Assembly: GCF_945859685.1 (NCBI RefSeq)
Contig: NC_079148.1
Coordinates: 48,123,946 to 48,187,945, forward strand
Direction: 5' to 3'
Source of the DNA: Eupeodes corollae
Lineage: Eukaryota; Arthropoda; Insecta; Diptera; Syrphidae
DNA length: 64,000 nucleotides
The notes below the pieces were generated by a model. That model did no database searches. It worked only from the letters and a program-made list of their open reading frames with translations, and was not told the origin of the DNA. Each line of letters starts with the position of its first letter. Position 1 is the first letter of the stretch. This document shows positions 1 to 11,282 of this stretch, one piece after another. The translations under genes and the position numbers were made by a program.

Positions 1-563
1 TTTGAGTCGCACAGTGTTAATCTCTGCCTCGATTGGATTTTGATGAATAAAACGTATGAGTTAATTATTGTATACCATCCGGTCTTATTTTAGCTTTTTG
101 TCTTGAAATAATTTTAATTTAAGCTACATTACGAGATATATGAAGTCTTTTTAAAATCACATTTTTATCTGGACAATTCTATTAGGTATATATTTATTCT
201 GTCTTTCAGTCACGCTTTCATGGTTCTAATAACAATTATTATCAAAACACTGACAAACAGAACGAAAACAAATGTAATTTAAAATATCCTTACAAAAACA
301 ATCTGTCAACTTTATTCTTATTGTATGTTACCGCAAAATAACATTAGAAATGTGATTTGACCGAATAAGATTGACTCAGACGTTACACGATCACATAATA
401 TTTACTCAAAAATGTATGTCAACGCAGCCGTAAATTTGACAACATTTCTCGTTAACGATTACACGATATGACACCATTGGAACACATTTTGCATCGTTTT
501 TGCGTTAGAGAGTAACGCGTTGACTCTCTAAACGTTTACTTTGACCGACTGTACTTTATATTG
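1..563. other. AT-rich stretch without recognisable gene
   Basis: No convincing reading frame, RNA gene or repeat boundary was recognised here. The sequence is AT-rich with stops in all frames. It forms the left flank of non-LTR family A copy 1. Confidence 0.5.
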
Positions 564-582
564 ACCGTGGCATGATGGTTAG
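564..582 (+). repeat. SINE tRNA-like head fragment
   Basis: These ~19 bases closely match the tRNA-like head of the SINE copies near 25190-25207, 40390-40408 and 59420-59438 (GTGGCATGRTGGTTAG). The match stops where family A copy 1 begins. No SINE body is seen nearby. It may be a SINE remnant used as a target, or sequence carried at the 5' end of the element. The match is short, so chance is not excluded. Confidence 0.4.
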
Positions 583-621
583 CAAAAGGGTAGATCATCT
601 CTACTTTTTGTTCCTGGCCTT

Positions 622-996
622 GTGCAATTTAGACCAATGGGCACACTGCCGGAGACGCGCCTAATAGTCATAGCTGTGAATGTAAATTCACTGATTAGGA
701 TTGAACGAAGAGCCAACATGTTCCAATTGTTGAAAGACTTCAGTCCCGATGTGTTTATGGCTAGCGAAACCAAGCTAAACCACACACACAAATTGACTCA
801 TACAAATTACAAAATCGTAAGAAGAAACCGGCTTGACTCCACTCAAAGGGGCGGTGTCGGTCTCTTTATACGAAAAGGCATTATTTATAAAGTCATATAC
901 AACAATGAATTGCGAAAGCTCAAGACGCTAGAAGTTTGCGTTGTATGTTTCCCTCTAACTCAAAAGAAGCGGATGTATGTGATTGCAACTTACTGA
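622..996 (+). pseudogene. Endonuclease N-terminal fragment of family A
   Basis: A 124-codon reading frame with the start of an exonuclease-endonuclease-phosphatase fold. NVNSL near residues 20-24 is the motif-I asparagine region, and SETKLN near 48-53 carries the catalytic glutamate. GGVGLFIRK follows. In the intact family this domain nicks target DNA to prime reverse transcription. The GDFN and SDH motifs of the C-terminal half are absent because the frame runs into an internal deletion, so the fragment cannot be an active nuclease. The ATG at 622 is the first in frame but the true start is uncertain. Confidence 0.75.
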
Positions 997-3139
997 CAAG
1001 ACTCAAAAACTTGTACAGACGACTTACAGACCAACACGACTTGGAGGTTAGACACTGAAGTCGTCAATCAAAAATGTCAATCTGTTGATTAAGGAGAACT
1101 ACAGGTTATCAATTAACAAGTACTGGGACCGCAAGATCCGGTCAGTTAATTCCAGTGGCCCTAGTATGTTCCCTTAAATCAAAAAGATATTCAGGAAAAA
1201 GAACGATAATGACCTTCCGAGTCTGAAACTCCAAAGAACTGAAGAGAACAGAGACGTACTCAGGACAGCGCACATAGATCCAGAAAAAGCCATCTTTGAC
1301 GATGACTTTTTTATAATTGAAGATCCGAAGGAAAAAGTGGACAGTTGTGCAAGTAACATGGTGAATGCTAGCATTCACCCCAACTACGAGCTGGAAAACA
1401 GAGCTCTACTTAAAACCTTTTACCTTCGAAATAATATGACACAATGGCGATCTGAGAACCGCGGTTTCATGCGGTTTAATGACGAATCCTTGGCAAATGC
1501 CATAACCGCCGAGCATACGGGACCAAGTCCCTTGTTAGTGACGAAGGTTAAGCTTCAGCTCATCTTCAATTCAATTACCGACGGAAGCAATTAACATTTA
1601 CACCACACTCTTTAACAATGCACTGAATATTGCATATTATCCAATGCATTGGAAGACCGCTGTTGTTCATCCTCTCCCGAAAAAGGGAAAGGACAACTCC
1701 AACCCGTCAAATCTTCGGTCGATAAGTCTTCTTCCGAGCATCAGCAAAGTTTTCGAAAAAACCATTAACAGGGCTCTGACTAAGTGGGCTGCGGACAACA
1801 AAATAATTCCGGATAAACAGTTCGGGTTCAAGGTGGGTCATGATACAATTCATGCTGCGTCTAAACTCGTTTCTTATATCCAATGGAATAAATCAAAACA
1901 ACAATGCACAGGTGCTGTTCTGGTTGATTTGGAAAAGGCCTTTGACACCGTATGGTTAGAGGGTCTTTACCTAAATCTGAGCAGGCTTGACAAAAGCAAG
2001 CCAGTGTTATACCTTTACGATATGCTTAATGGTAGAAAGTTTGTTGTCAAAAGTGGCAATGTAACTTCTACACAAACCTTATCAATTAGAAATGGTCTTC
2101 AACAGGGAGCGGTGAATTCGCCGATTCTCTTCAGCATTTACACCAGCGATCTGATAGGTAGTCTTACAAAGGCAATTGCGTACGCCGACGATCTAATTGC
2201 GTACAGAACGGTCCGAAAGGTTGAGGTTATTAGAATTCTCTTGCAGCGTGATTTCGACAAGATTCTGTGACATTGCGACGACTAGAAAATGAAAATAAAT
2301 GTCCAGAAGTCGGAGACAATTCTGTCCCGGACTCCGTTGGCTGGGGCCACGAGGGATACGTGTAAGAATTGGCGCAAGATGGTCATCGTTGCGGGCAGCC
2401 ATTAGCGAACAAAAGTATAGTGAAGTACCTCGGTATATGGTTAGATCAGTATTGATATTTCGACAGACATATAAAGGCTGCTCTGACCAGGGCCAGAGGA
2501 GCCTTCGCTCTGACGAAACAGCTGTTTTTTAGCAGTCGGCTTGACCCCAGAGTGAAGGTAATTTGCTACATGGCCCTCATTCGGCCAATGATCGTTTATG
2601 GTTGTCCTGTGTGGTTCAACGTTGCCCCTTCCCAGATGGAGAAGTTTCGGGTGTTCGAGCGGTGTTTACGATGCTGTACCGGTTTATATCGAACAGCCGA
2701 ATCTTCTTACGTGCATTACTATTCCAACGAGGTCCTATACAACGGGGTTCGAATCAACAGAATTGACAATTTCGTGATAAAACTCGTTCGAGGTCACATT
2801 GCCAGAGCTATGTCTTCGACCAACAATTTAATTTTCGGGGCGTTCTATCCGAACGACAAGTATTTTGAAAGTGCACGCTTGAGCGGCTTCATTCCACCAG
2901 AGGCATTCCTCATTTTAGACAAATGCGGTATGATACAGGATAGATTGGCAGTTCCGTTAATCTACCACGTCAGACGAAGAACCGTTGATAGGCGAGTCCC
3001 ATACAATCGGGACGTCATGGCACAAGGCGGAGCAGAGCGCCTTCGGTTTAGTAGGGCTGTGTCCGAACGGGACGTAACTGATAGGGTAAAGCAGGAGAAC
3101 CAGTTTTGGTGGCTTCAATCGGCACTTGATAGTGGGTAG
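997..3139 (+). pseudogene. Reverse transcriptase pseudogene of family A, copy 1
   Basis: Reading frame broken into blocks 1010-1340, 1644-2270, 2280-2410 and 2552-3139. The first block is the linker (NVNLLIKENYRLSINKYW). The second is the RT core with LVDLEKAFDTVW (motif A) and YADDLIAY (motif C). The third matches copy 2 through KINVQKSETIL but has TGA at 2268-2270 and TAG at 2283-2285 where copy 2 reads tryptophan. The fourth is the C-terminal domain (LIRPMIVYGCPVWF). A segment around 1340-1640 is scrambled relative to copy 2. The enzyme would have copied element RNA at the nicked target; this copy is dead. Confidence 0.85.
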
Positions 3140-3300
3140 TTGGGATGGGGTTTTAAGCCTTGGCAAACAACAAAATATGAAAAACAAAAAATGTTAGGCA
3201 GATAGATTTGCTACTGTGGTTGTTCTAGTTTAATGTAGTTTATAGGTAGAACAGGTAGTTTAAATAAGCTTTAAGTTTTATATTAAGGACTCTTCTCATA

Positions 3301-4566
3301 GAAATCTGTAATCACTGGAACGATTCGTTTTATATTTTGACATAGTATTTAAAATTTTAGCTGTTCGGGAAAATAAGTGTCGAGCCGTTAAAGAGAAAAA
3401 TACATTTTAAGTCAAAAACAGTAAAATATCCAATCAAAACATATTCCGTATTACTTCCAAGCTATTAACAGAAATCTGTAAACAATAGGTTGTACATGAA
3501 CATGTATGTATATTATGACAAAAATCTGTTTTTTTTTTATTTTCTTAGACTTAAAAAATAATGTGATGAAACTTTACAAATATTTTTAATTTCACCATTA
3601 AGAATATATAACCGAATGAAAAAAAATGACATATCCTAATGTAAGTGTATGTTACCTTAAGAAAGTTAAGTTTTCTAACAAGCACTTAGCTTCTAACTTT
3701 CCCAATTTTGTATTTTGTATTGTTTTCAATAAAGTTAAGCTCTAAAGCTTAACCCCATAGACGTCCACAATCATAGACAACTGACTTAAGAGGCTTGTTA
3801 TCTCATCCCCTAAAAAATTACTGAAAATGACTTCCTCCATTAAAATAAGGAAGTAGTTCTGGTCTTAAGGGAAAAATCCAAATTATTTGTAGTTGTCATG
3901 CAATTTTTCTCAGAGTGCTCAAACAAGTTGGGTGGTAGAATTAAATTTTCAAAATAGACATTCGTCAAATTCAAAATCCCAAATGGGCTGGAAACTGATA
4001 GCTTTCCATTAGTACCCTTAAAAACGTTTATGTGATTTTTTTTTTTGTAATAATATTGACCACATTCGATTTATTGAGTACTAATGGAGAAAAAGTAAGG
4101 GAGTTTTCTTTAACTCGCCTAAAATATTTGTTTGAGTAGTTTCTTGCAAGAAGAAAACCGTTCAAGATTTACTCTGGTCAAGTTTTGAAACAAAAATTCA
4201 AACCAAAGACAATATATTAGAGGCCAGCATGAGCTATCATTGGGTAAGTTCAGACTAAATAAGGCAAGTCTCTACTATTTGATTGGCCAGCTGCCAAAAA
4301 TTTGCTTTCCATTTAAGGTAACTTTATTGGAAAGAAGACTGGAAAGTAAGTCATGAAAAATGTCCCCAACTTTAGGGTCAGTTTTACTTTTGTCAAAATG
4401 ACAGCTAATCATTAACTAAAAGCTGAACTTTATTAATATGTGATTAAATTATTTTTTGCACAATTGCATTTTATGACTAAATTACAAGTTGAGATGGACT
4501 TGAAGCTTGCCTTAGAAGAAGACAATTATTTTTTTAGTAGTTTTTGCATGATCAACTGAAAGTAAA
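3301..4566. other. Noncoding AT-rich interval
   Basis: No gene or element recognised. A palindrome TGTCAAAATGACA lies at 4391-4403; similar palindromes occur near the ends of the Harbinger-like elements at 14.7, 15.5 and 62.4 kb, so a decayed relic may be present. Confidence 0.4.
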
Positions 4567-4567
4567 G

Positions 4568-4582
4568 TTTAGTTTAGTTTAG
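4568..4582 (-). repeat. (CTAAA)3 3' tail of the CR1-like element
   Basis: Three perfect CTAAA units on the minus strand directly after the AATAAA signal. Short tandem tails mark the 3' ends of several CR1/RTE-type retrotransposons and fix the element boundary here. Confidence 0.7.
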
Positions 4583-4702
4583 TGTTTATTTCATCAAACA
4601 AAGTTACAATGCTTTAGTGATTACTCGATAATAAAAAAATAATAATATACGTACAAAAATCAATAATGAATAAAAAACAATAAATAAATAAATGAATATA
4701 TA

Positions 4703-7256
4703 TTAAACATTTCCACCATTAAGGTTTCTCAAAATTACGAGTAAATTGTTTTTAAATGAAAATCTACCAAGACAAAAGTCGATCATATCGCAAACAGAAT
4801 TGGATTCTTTTAAGCACCTGGTCAATGGTTCATTAGCAGCATAATTTGTTCTGTGGAATGGAATGTTAAATAAATTTTGGTTTCTAAGCATCCTCGCAGG
4901 AACATTGAAGTTAATTAAGCTCAAAATTTCCGAACAATCAATATGATTAGTTAAAACATCACGAATAAACATAACTCCAGAAAACTTTCTACGAATATTA
5001 AGAGGCAAGATTCCAAATAATTTACACCTTGTTTCATAGGAAGGCATATCAATGCTCCAATGAAGCCTTTTTACTAATACCCTTGTAAAGCGTTTTTGAA
5101 TTTTCTCAATTCTAAAAGAGTGAACTTCGTACAAAGGGCTCCAAATAGTATTGCAATACTCAAGAGTAGATCTAACAAACGCAAAAAAAAGACATTTCAA
5201 TGTGTGAGGATCACAGAATTCCTTTGAATTGCGCAAGATAAATCCTAACATAGAATTACCTTTGGCAACTAAAAAGTCTATATGTTTTAAGAAATCAAGT
5301 TTTTGATCAAAAATTATCCCTAGATCTTTTTTAAAGGTTACTATAGATAAAAAGATATTATTTATACTATAGGAAAAATTATTTGTATTACGTTTTCGAC
5401 AAAACGTTATACTTTGACATTTAGCAACATTAAGGTGTAAGGAGTTAATCCAACACCAATTTGACAATTTTTGAAGATCTTCTTGCAGCAATATGCAATC
5501 TTGTTCAGATTTTATACACCGAAAGATTTTCAATCGTCTGCGTACATTAGACATCTAGAATTTAAGAAAACATTGGGAATGTCATTGATAAATAACAAGA
5601 AAAAAAGCGGACCGAGATGGCTTCCTTGTGGAACACCCGAGGTAACATTGATAGGCGATGAAAGAAAATTATTAATACGCACAAACTGACCCTTTAAATA
5701 TGTCCGTATCCAGTTCAGCAAATTAGAATGAAAACCAATTTTATTCAACTTCATAAGTAATATATCATGGTTCACCCTATCAAAAGCTGTGGAAAAATCT
5801 ATATAAACAACATCGAATTGGAAACCTTTTTCGAGCCCGTTTAAAATGGTGTTTGAAAAAATTGTTAGGTTGGTGCTGGTAGATCTACCAGCGAGAAACC
5901 CATGTTGACAGGGAGAGATAACATGTTTTACCATTGAAGTTAATTTTGCATAAACCAATTTTTCAAAAATTTTTGGAACGGTAGAGATCTTGCAAATAGG
6001 GCCGTAGTTTGAAACATCCTGCCTATTTCCGGATTTATAAATTGGTGTAATGATAGAACGCTTCCACGTACTTAAAAATTCACCACTTTCAAGAGATCGA
6101 TTAAAAATTATTTGGAAAGGAACAGCAAATACTATTGAACATTTCTGTAAAATAATAGGTGCAATTCCATCTATATCAAGTCTTGTGTCTACTTTGACCG
6201 CTGATAAAGCTTTTTCAATTTCCTCAATTGAAAAATGTAAACTTCCAATATTCAGTCAACTATCAATACCGTTAAATTGATTATCGAGGTTTATATTTGG
6301 ATTTGGATTACTATCTAAATAAACGGATTGAAAATGTTTACCAAAAAAGTTACAAACTACTTTAAGATCCGAAGATGATATTCCATCGTGACGCATTAGA
6401 TTAGGAATGCCATTTGATTGTTTTTTCGTATTTATAAATTTCCAAAAACTTTTACTATTAGATTTTAAATCACTTTCAACAGATAAAAGATATTGATTGT
6501 AAAGAAATTTATTTAAAGTATCAAAATTCTTTTGCAATAACCGATATTGTTTGTAAAGATCACGGTCATTGTTTGATTTGCGAAAATGCTTATTTTATTT
6601 TTTTTATTATTAAGATTTATTAATCTTTTATTAAACCAAACTGGTTTTAAAAAGCTTTTCATTTTAATTTTAGGTGTGTACAATGCAATTGCATTATGCA
6701 CAATTTTTAAAAAAGAATCGTAGCACTTCTCAAAATTTGCACCAACAAATAATGCATGCCAATCATTTTCATTGAGAAGACTATTGATTGAATCATAATT
6801 CGATTTAGCAAAATTATATTTAAATTTAGAACCGAGAGTTTCAGCTGAAAAATACTCATAAAATTCTACATGCAAACTGAATGCGACATGATGAAATGTG
6901 TTAGGAAAAAGAGAAACCATACAGTTGTTTATACTAACGCACAAATCTGAATCAACGAAAACCAAATCAAGCACATTGTTAAAAGAATTATAAAAATGAT
7001 TTAGTTGCCTAAGATCAAATTGCGCAAAAGTATCCACAACTTCACAATCATGATAAAATATAACATTAAATGGAACAAGTATTTTATCATCAGGATCAAA
7101 AATCCACTTAACATTCGGCAAATTAAAATCACCTACAATAATAACTTTTTGATTTTCTTTTCGGCTTTTTAAAATAAATTTACAATTTTCAATGTAAGCT
7201 TTATATAAATCAAATGAGCTAAAGGTTGGTAGTAATGTTCCAAATTTGAAGTTCAT
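4703..7256 (-). pseudogene. Endonuclease-RT pseudogene of the CR1-like element
   Basis: Read on the minus strand. 7256-6513 is the endonuclease C-terminal half (VGDFNLPNVKW; LDLVFVDSDLC; HHVAF in place of SDH). The linker runs to about 6256. The RT N-terminus follows (WKRSIITPIYKSGN), then 5958-5530 with VYIDFSTAFDRVNHDIL and MYADD, then 5554-4703, the RT thumb and C-terminal domain. Visible lesions: frameshifts near 6600 and 6540, a stop near 6258, and a one-base loss directly after YADD near 5530. The start is missing through truncation. Apart from these few lesions the frame is well preserved, suggesting moderate age. Confidence 0.88.
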
Positions 7257-7260
7257 GAAA

Positions 7261-7499
7261 CTTTTCCAAGTAACTGAGTGCCTTGGTCAAAATGTACGTT
7301 CAAAGAATTCAGTTGACTGCAAATGAAGTCCCTTATGTTGTCTGGACCTTCCCATTTGTTTTTATTATTGAAATCAATTTGACAGCTTTGTTTGTTTATT
7401 TTAATTTTAAAAAGTTTGAGTAATAAAAACTAACGAAAAGAAGAAAAAATATAGGCCAATATTTGTTGGCAAATATTTTATTATAGTTTTTCACTACCT
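7261..7499. other. Spacer between two head-to-head retroelements
   Basis: Sequence from 7260 to about 7370 may be part of the CR1-like element on the minus strand (a short open stretch ends at TGA just before 7256). The remainder is AT-rich and unassigned. Confidence 0.4.
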
Positions 7500-8757
7500 T
7501 AACAAAAGTAATAAATCATCTGTCCTACTCAGGTCTCGATCCGAGCGGATGGAAATCGGAATTTGTCCAGCCTATTCCCAAAAAAGGCGAATCTTCCTCA
7601 CCCTCTAACTACCGACCGATTGCACTTACGTCCCTTCTTTCCAAGGTCATGGAAACGCTGATTAATTGTCAGCTCAAGAAATATCTTTAAGATCGAAAGC
7701 TTCTTAATGACCGGCAATACGGCTTTCGTAGCAATAGGTCCACTGGTCATCTCATGGTTCATCGCACCGAACAGTGGAGCAAATCTTTACATCCATTCGG
7801 AGAAAGTAAGGTTATTGCACTTGATATTTCAAAAGCATTTGATAAGGTTTGGCATCAGGCTCTCTTATCGAAAATGCGTGCTTTCGGTTTTCATGAATCC
7901 CTGCTTCATTGGATTAGTAATGACCTTTCGGATCGTTCAATACAAGTAGTATTGGATGGATTCAAGTCTGAAAACCATAAAATAAATGCTGGTGTGCCCC
8001 AGGGCTCTGTTTTATCTCCAACATACTTTCTCATTTTTATTAATGATCTCCTGTCTGCAACATCTAATCCAATACATAGTTTCGCTGACGATAGTACTCT
8101 TGGCTTTTCATATTCCTTTTCAGACTTGCATCAATGAGACTTGTGGAATGATCACATACGCGATGTCGCCAAAAATGCCACAAGGTGTTTGGGTTTCCTT
8201 AGGCGATGCAAGAAATATTTCACCCTTTCTGATCTGGCTGTTATCTTCAAGACTTACATGCCTCCAAAGCCTATCTCTGGGCTGGTGCTCCTGCAACTTA
8301 CTTAAGCCTCTTGGATAGTATTGAACGTAGAGCATTTAAATTGATAGATGATAATATCATAATAAGTTCATTTACTTCGCTTAAACATCGTCGTAAGGTC
8401 TCTGATCTGACCCTTTTTTACCGCTATTTTAACGGCTAATGCTCTAGTGAAAAAGCCAGTTGCATTCCTTCCCTTAAACAGTTCAACCGTAATACTCGCG
8501 CTTCTAGGAATGCTTATCAGTTTACCCTCGAGCCCAACTTCGGTCGTACTGTCAAAAACAGAGATTCGTTCTTTAGCCGTACTACGCGAATGTGGAATGC
8601 TTTACCACACTCTGTCTTTCCTAATCATTGCAATATTCAGGAATTCAAAACCGACATCTCCTTTTAAACCCTCTCTCCTCTTCCTAGTCCTCACACTGTG
8701 CCTCTGCATAATAAGGGTACTAATATCCCCTTGAGTGTGTGTTTATTATAAAAAAAA
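7500..8757 (+). mobile_element. L2/CR1-type non-LTR retrotransposon, 5' truncated
   Basis: Begins inside the reverse transcriptase and runs through the C-terminal domain to a short A-run at 8750-8757 after a GTGTGTTTATTATA stretch. The family differs from the adjacent minus-strand CR1-like element (GVPQGSVLSP and FADDST instead of GVPQGSHLGP and YADD). The endonuclease and RT N-terminus are lost by 5' truncation, the usual product of incomplete target-primed reverse transcription. Confidence 0.85.
7532..8667 (+). pseudogene. RT and C-terminal domain pseudogene (L2/CR1 type)
   Basis: The frame reads GWKSEFVQPIPKKG and SNYRPIALTSLLSKVMET, then an internal TAA at 7688-7690, then QYGFRSNRST, ALDISKAFDKVWH, INAGVPQGSVLSP and FADD at 8081-8092. 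The frame breaks at 8135. Later pieces (NATRCLGFLRRCKKYFTLSD; LLDSIERRAFKL; SRTTRMWNALPHSVFPN) are the conserved C-terminal region and end at TAA 8665-8667. There is at least one nonsense and two frameshift lesions. Catalytic aspartates are still encoded but the protein cannot be made. Confidence 0.85.
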
Positions 8758-10194
8758 ATCAGACCTTACCTCAAACAAATTACTTTGAAACTCTTACTAC
8801 TTCCTTACAAAAAATCCATATGAATTTAATTTTTACAAAGTCAACAGTTAACTCATTATTATCAGTATCCCAACCTGAATGGCGTTTTTTTATAATTATA
8901 GCCTGTGACATAAACCCACATGTAATTTAAATTTCAAACATTTCCCCTTTCAACACGGTTTCTATATCATGCACCTTTAATTATTAGAAGGGAGGAGTCT
9001 GTGACTTTGCTGATGTGAGCTGCTTAGGCTTAAGTCGAACGCTTTTCCTCAGCAATGATTTACTTTACATGTAAGCACAATAAATAAAGTAGCCATGCGC
9101 CTGAGTACAACAATTAAACGTTGCAATAAATCTGCAAGGCTTTAAACTATTTGCTTTCTCAGTTTACATAAATATGAATACAAGAACATTATGATTGTAG
9201 ATATTAAAAAAACAAAGAAACAATCAAAGCGAGACGTCATGTTTTTAATCTAGCAATGTTTTCATCGGTCACACCTTCTTTATAGGATTTTAAGGCCCAG
9301 CTTTTGATGGGTATGATGTGGAATTCATTTGAACAGTTTATAATTTATCTTATGTGCATGCAGAAGTATACATAATTATATTTAAAGAAGCAATCAAAAT
9401 AGATTTTTATCTTCTTAGAGAAGAATTTTTTACTGATCTTTTATATATTAAGATTTCTGATAAGAAGTGACATTTTAAAAATTGGTGATCATTTTGCAGT
9501 CACAATTTTTTCCTGCAGACGTCATAATAATTGGACAACAAGATTCTGTTATTTACCACTTTATGGTTCCTGCCAATATGAAGAACTAATTTTTCTTAAG
9601 AAATACTCTTTATTTGTGCTCTTTAGGGAAAAAACAATTTTTTAGATAACTCAATGTTTTTGAGAAAAATTCTTTTTAGCTAAAGAATGGTAATAAAATA
9701 ATTATAATAGAAAAACTTTTTTCAAATTGTCAGTAAGAGCTCACGATTTCTAATTTAGATGTATGGAACTAAGTTGTTCTAGAAACCCAAAAATAAAAGT
9801 GTATTTTAACGCCTGATTACACTGATTTCAAGCAGCATATAGTAGACATACGAAATTTACTAACTACTATGACCTTTTTGACTTGTATCTTATAATATTT
9901 TGTTTGTTTTGAAAGACAATCATTATTGCCTTAGGGTTGCATTTCTAGTAAATTTTGTCTATATAAGCGAATGCATTTAATGTAAGGTCAATCAATGTTA
10001 GGAGATTGTTGTATAGTTACATACATATAAGATTTTGTAGAAAGTAACAGTTGTTTTTAATATAAGGTTTCTTGAAATACAAGAATTTTTAGTTTCAGTT
10101 TTTTTTTTCTGTGGTCATGATACCCAGTAATATGATTAATGATTATACATCAGGATTTTAAATTTTGATTTGATTGAATGACAACTATTTTAAA
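8758..10194. other. Noncoding AT-rich interval
   Basis: About 1.4 kb with no reading frame of note and no repeat family shared with the rest of the window that I could recognise. Confidence 0.5.
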
Positions 10195-10242
10195 AAGAGG
10201 CTAGGATGCGACCCACGCTGATAACTTTCCATCGTTACATGT
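10195..10242 (+). repeat. Solo left-end fragment of repeat family X
   Basis: Matches the conserved left end of family X (GGATGCGACCCACGCTGATA, then ACTTTCCATC), seen also at 23941, 59663 and, inverted, at 13693. The match ends within about 50 bases, so this is a detached terminus. Confidence 0.65.
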
Positions 10243-10704
10243 CTGTTGGTTTTTCTAATAGTGTTACAAAATATTTATTACAATAATTTTCCGTGAGTTA
10301 AACAAATTCAAAGTCAATATCTTTCTTTGTTCTAATAACATTTAGGTCAAAAACCATTACTAAACAGTTTTTGTTTTGTTAAATACAAGTATTTAATTTA
10401 ATTTTTCTACAAAATCAACTTAAGTCAGCAAAAATATTTTGCATTATAATAAAATAAGCTTGATCTCGATACTCGATATGAATTTTTAAGACTTCTTCTA
10501 AGCTTACTTACGAAACGTTAAAGACTACTTATTTCATTGTGTCTGTACAAGATCGTTATATAAATCATGCAAAAGTTTTTGGCAGTGTCCGGTTTACCCA
10601 GCTTAGAGATATCAACCAACTGGAGGGCTTAAAATCTAGGGTAGACCAGATGTTCTTTCTGGCCTATATGGAGGAGTTGTTATACCACCTGAAGTTGTTT
10701 TTTT
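10243..10704. other. Noncoding AT-rich interval
   Basis: No feature recognised; AT-rich with stops in all frames. Confidence 0.4.
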
Positions 10705-10803
10705 TTTTATAGCGTCTTGTTTTAGCAAAACTTTACACTATTGGTATACCAGGATTAACCAAACGTGGTAGAAAAGGTAGTACTGTACCACTTTTGACGA
10801 GTT
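10705..10803 (-). mobile_element. Small fragment of the LOA-like retrotransposon
   Basis: Resembles 47490-47590 of the LOA-like element (shared GATTGGTATRCCAG-like and CCAAACGTGGTAG blocks). On the minus strand it encodes GTVLPFLPRL-like protein next to the RNase H domain. Only about 100 bases are recognisable. Confidence 0.6.
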
Positions 10804-11282
10804 CATCTGTTATCTTGTGAACCCTCTCGTGAACCCATACAAATTTCAGTTTTTGGTTCACCCATGAACTTGCTCGTGAAGCTGAGTGGAGAACAAAGTG
10901 GAGAGTTTTCGTTCACGGGCAATTCACGTGCAAAATGTACGGGAACTGTTGGTGAAGCTTTTACCATTTTAATTATATATATTATATTATTAACTTCCAA
11001 TAGGAAGTTTTTGTAATGGGTCCGATTTGTCAAATTGAAAATTTTGACATTTCTCGACGTATCAAGGTCCCTAGAGTCGATATAAATGATTTTTAGAAAG
11101 ATGTCTGTGCATGCGTGCGTTCGTACGTGACGTTTTTTTCGTTGTCCATAGCTCAAGAACTAGAAGAGATATCGACTTCAAATAAATTTTGTTATACACA
11201 TAAAAAGGCAGAAAGATGCAGAAAAGGCTCTCAAGAAAATTGCGTAGACGGTTTTGTTTTACCATAGCAGTTTAAAAAATGG

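Larger units (their letters stand above)
583..3300 (+). mobile_element. Non-LTR retrotransposon family A, copy 1 (decayed)
   Basis: An apurinic-type endonuclease N-terminus (622-993) is followed directly by the post-endonuclease linker and then by a reverse transcriptase with YADD at 2181-2192. The same protein is read in copy 2 at 37.7-40.3 kb on the minus strand, which allows the breaks to be located. The endonuclease C-terminal half is missing, so an internal deletion near 990-1000 joins two distant parts. The 3' untranslated part resembles copy 2 as far as about 3300, where similarity fades with no poly(A) tail seen. The clade is not assigned: the motif LQQGAVNSPILFSIYT is unlike the usual Jockey GVPQGS form. 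Confidence 0.85.
4567..7260 (-). mobile_element. CR1/Jockey-supergroup non-LTR retrotransposon, 5' truncated
   Basis: A minus-strand element with endonuclease C-terminal half, RT and C-terminal domain in the right order. The RT has GVPQGSHLGPLFF and YADD. On the minus strand the 3' end has AATAAA (complement of 4585-4590) followed by three CTAAA units (complement of 4568-4582), a short tandem tail typical of elements that do not end in poly(A). The endonuclease N-terminus is absent, so the copy is 5' truncated near 7260. It lies head to head with the plus-strand element that starts near 7500. Confidence 0.88.
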
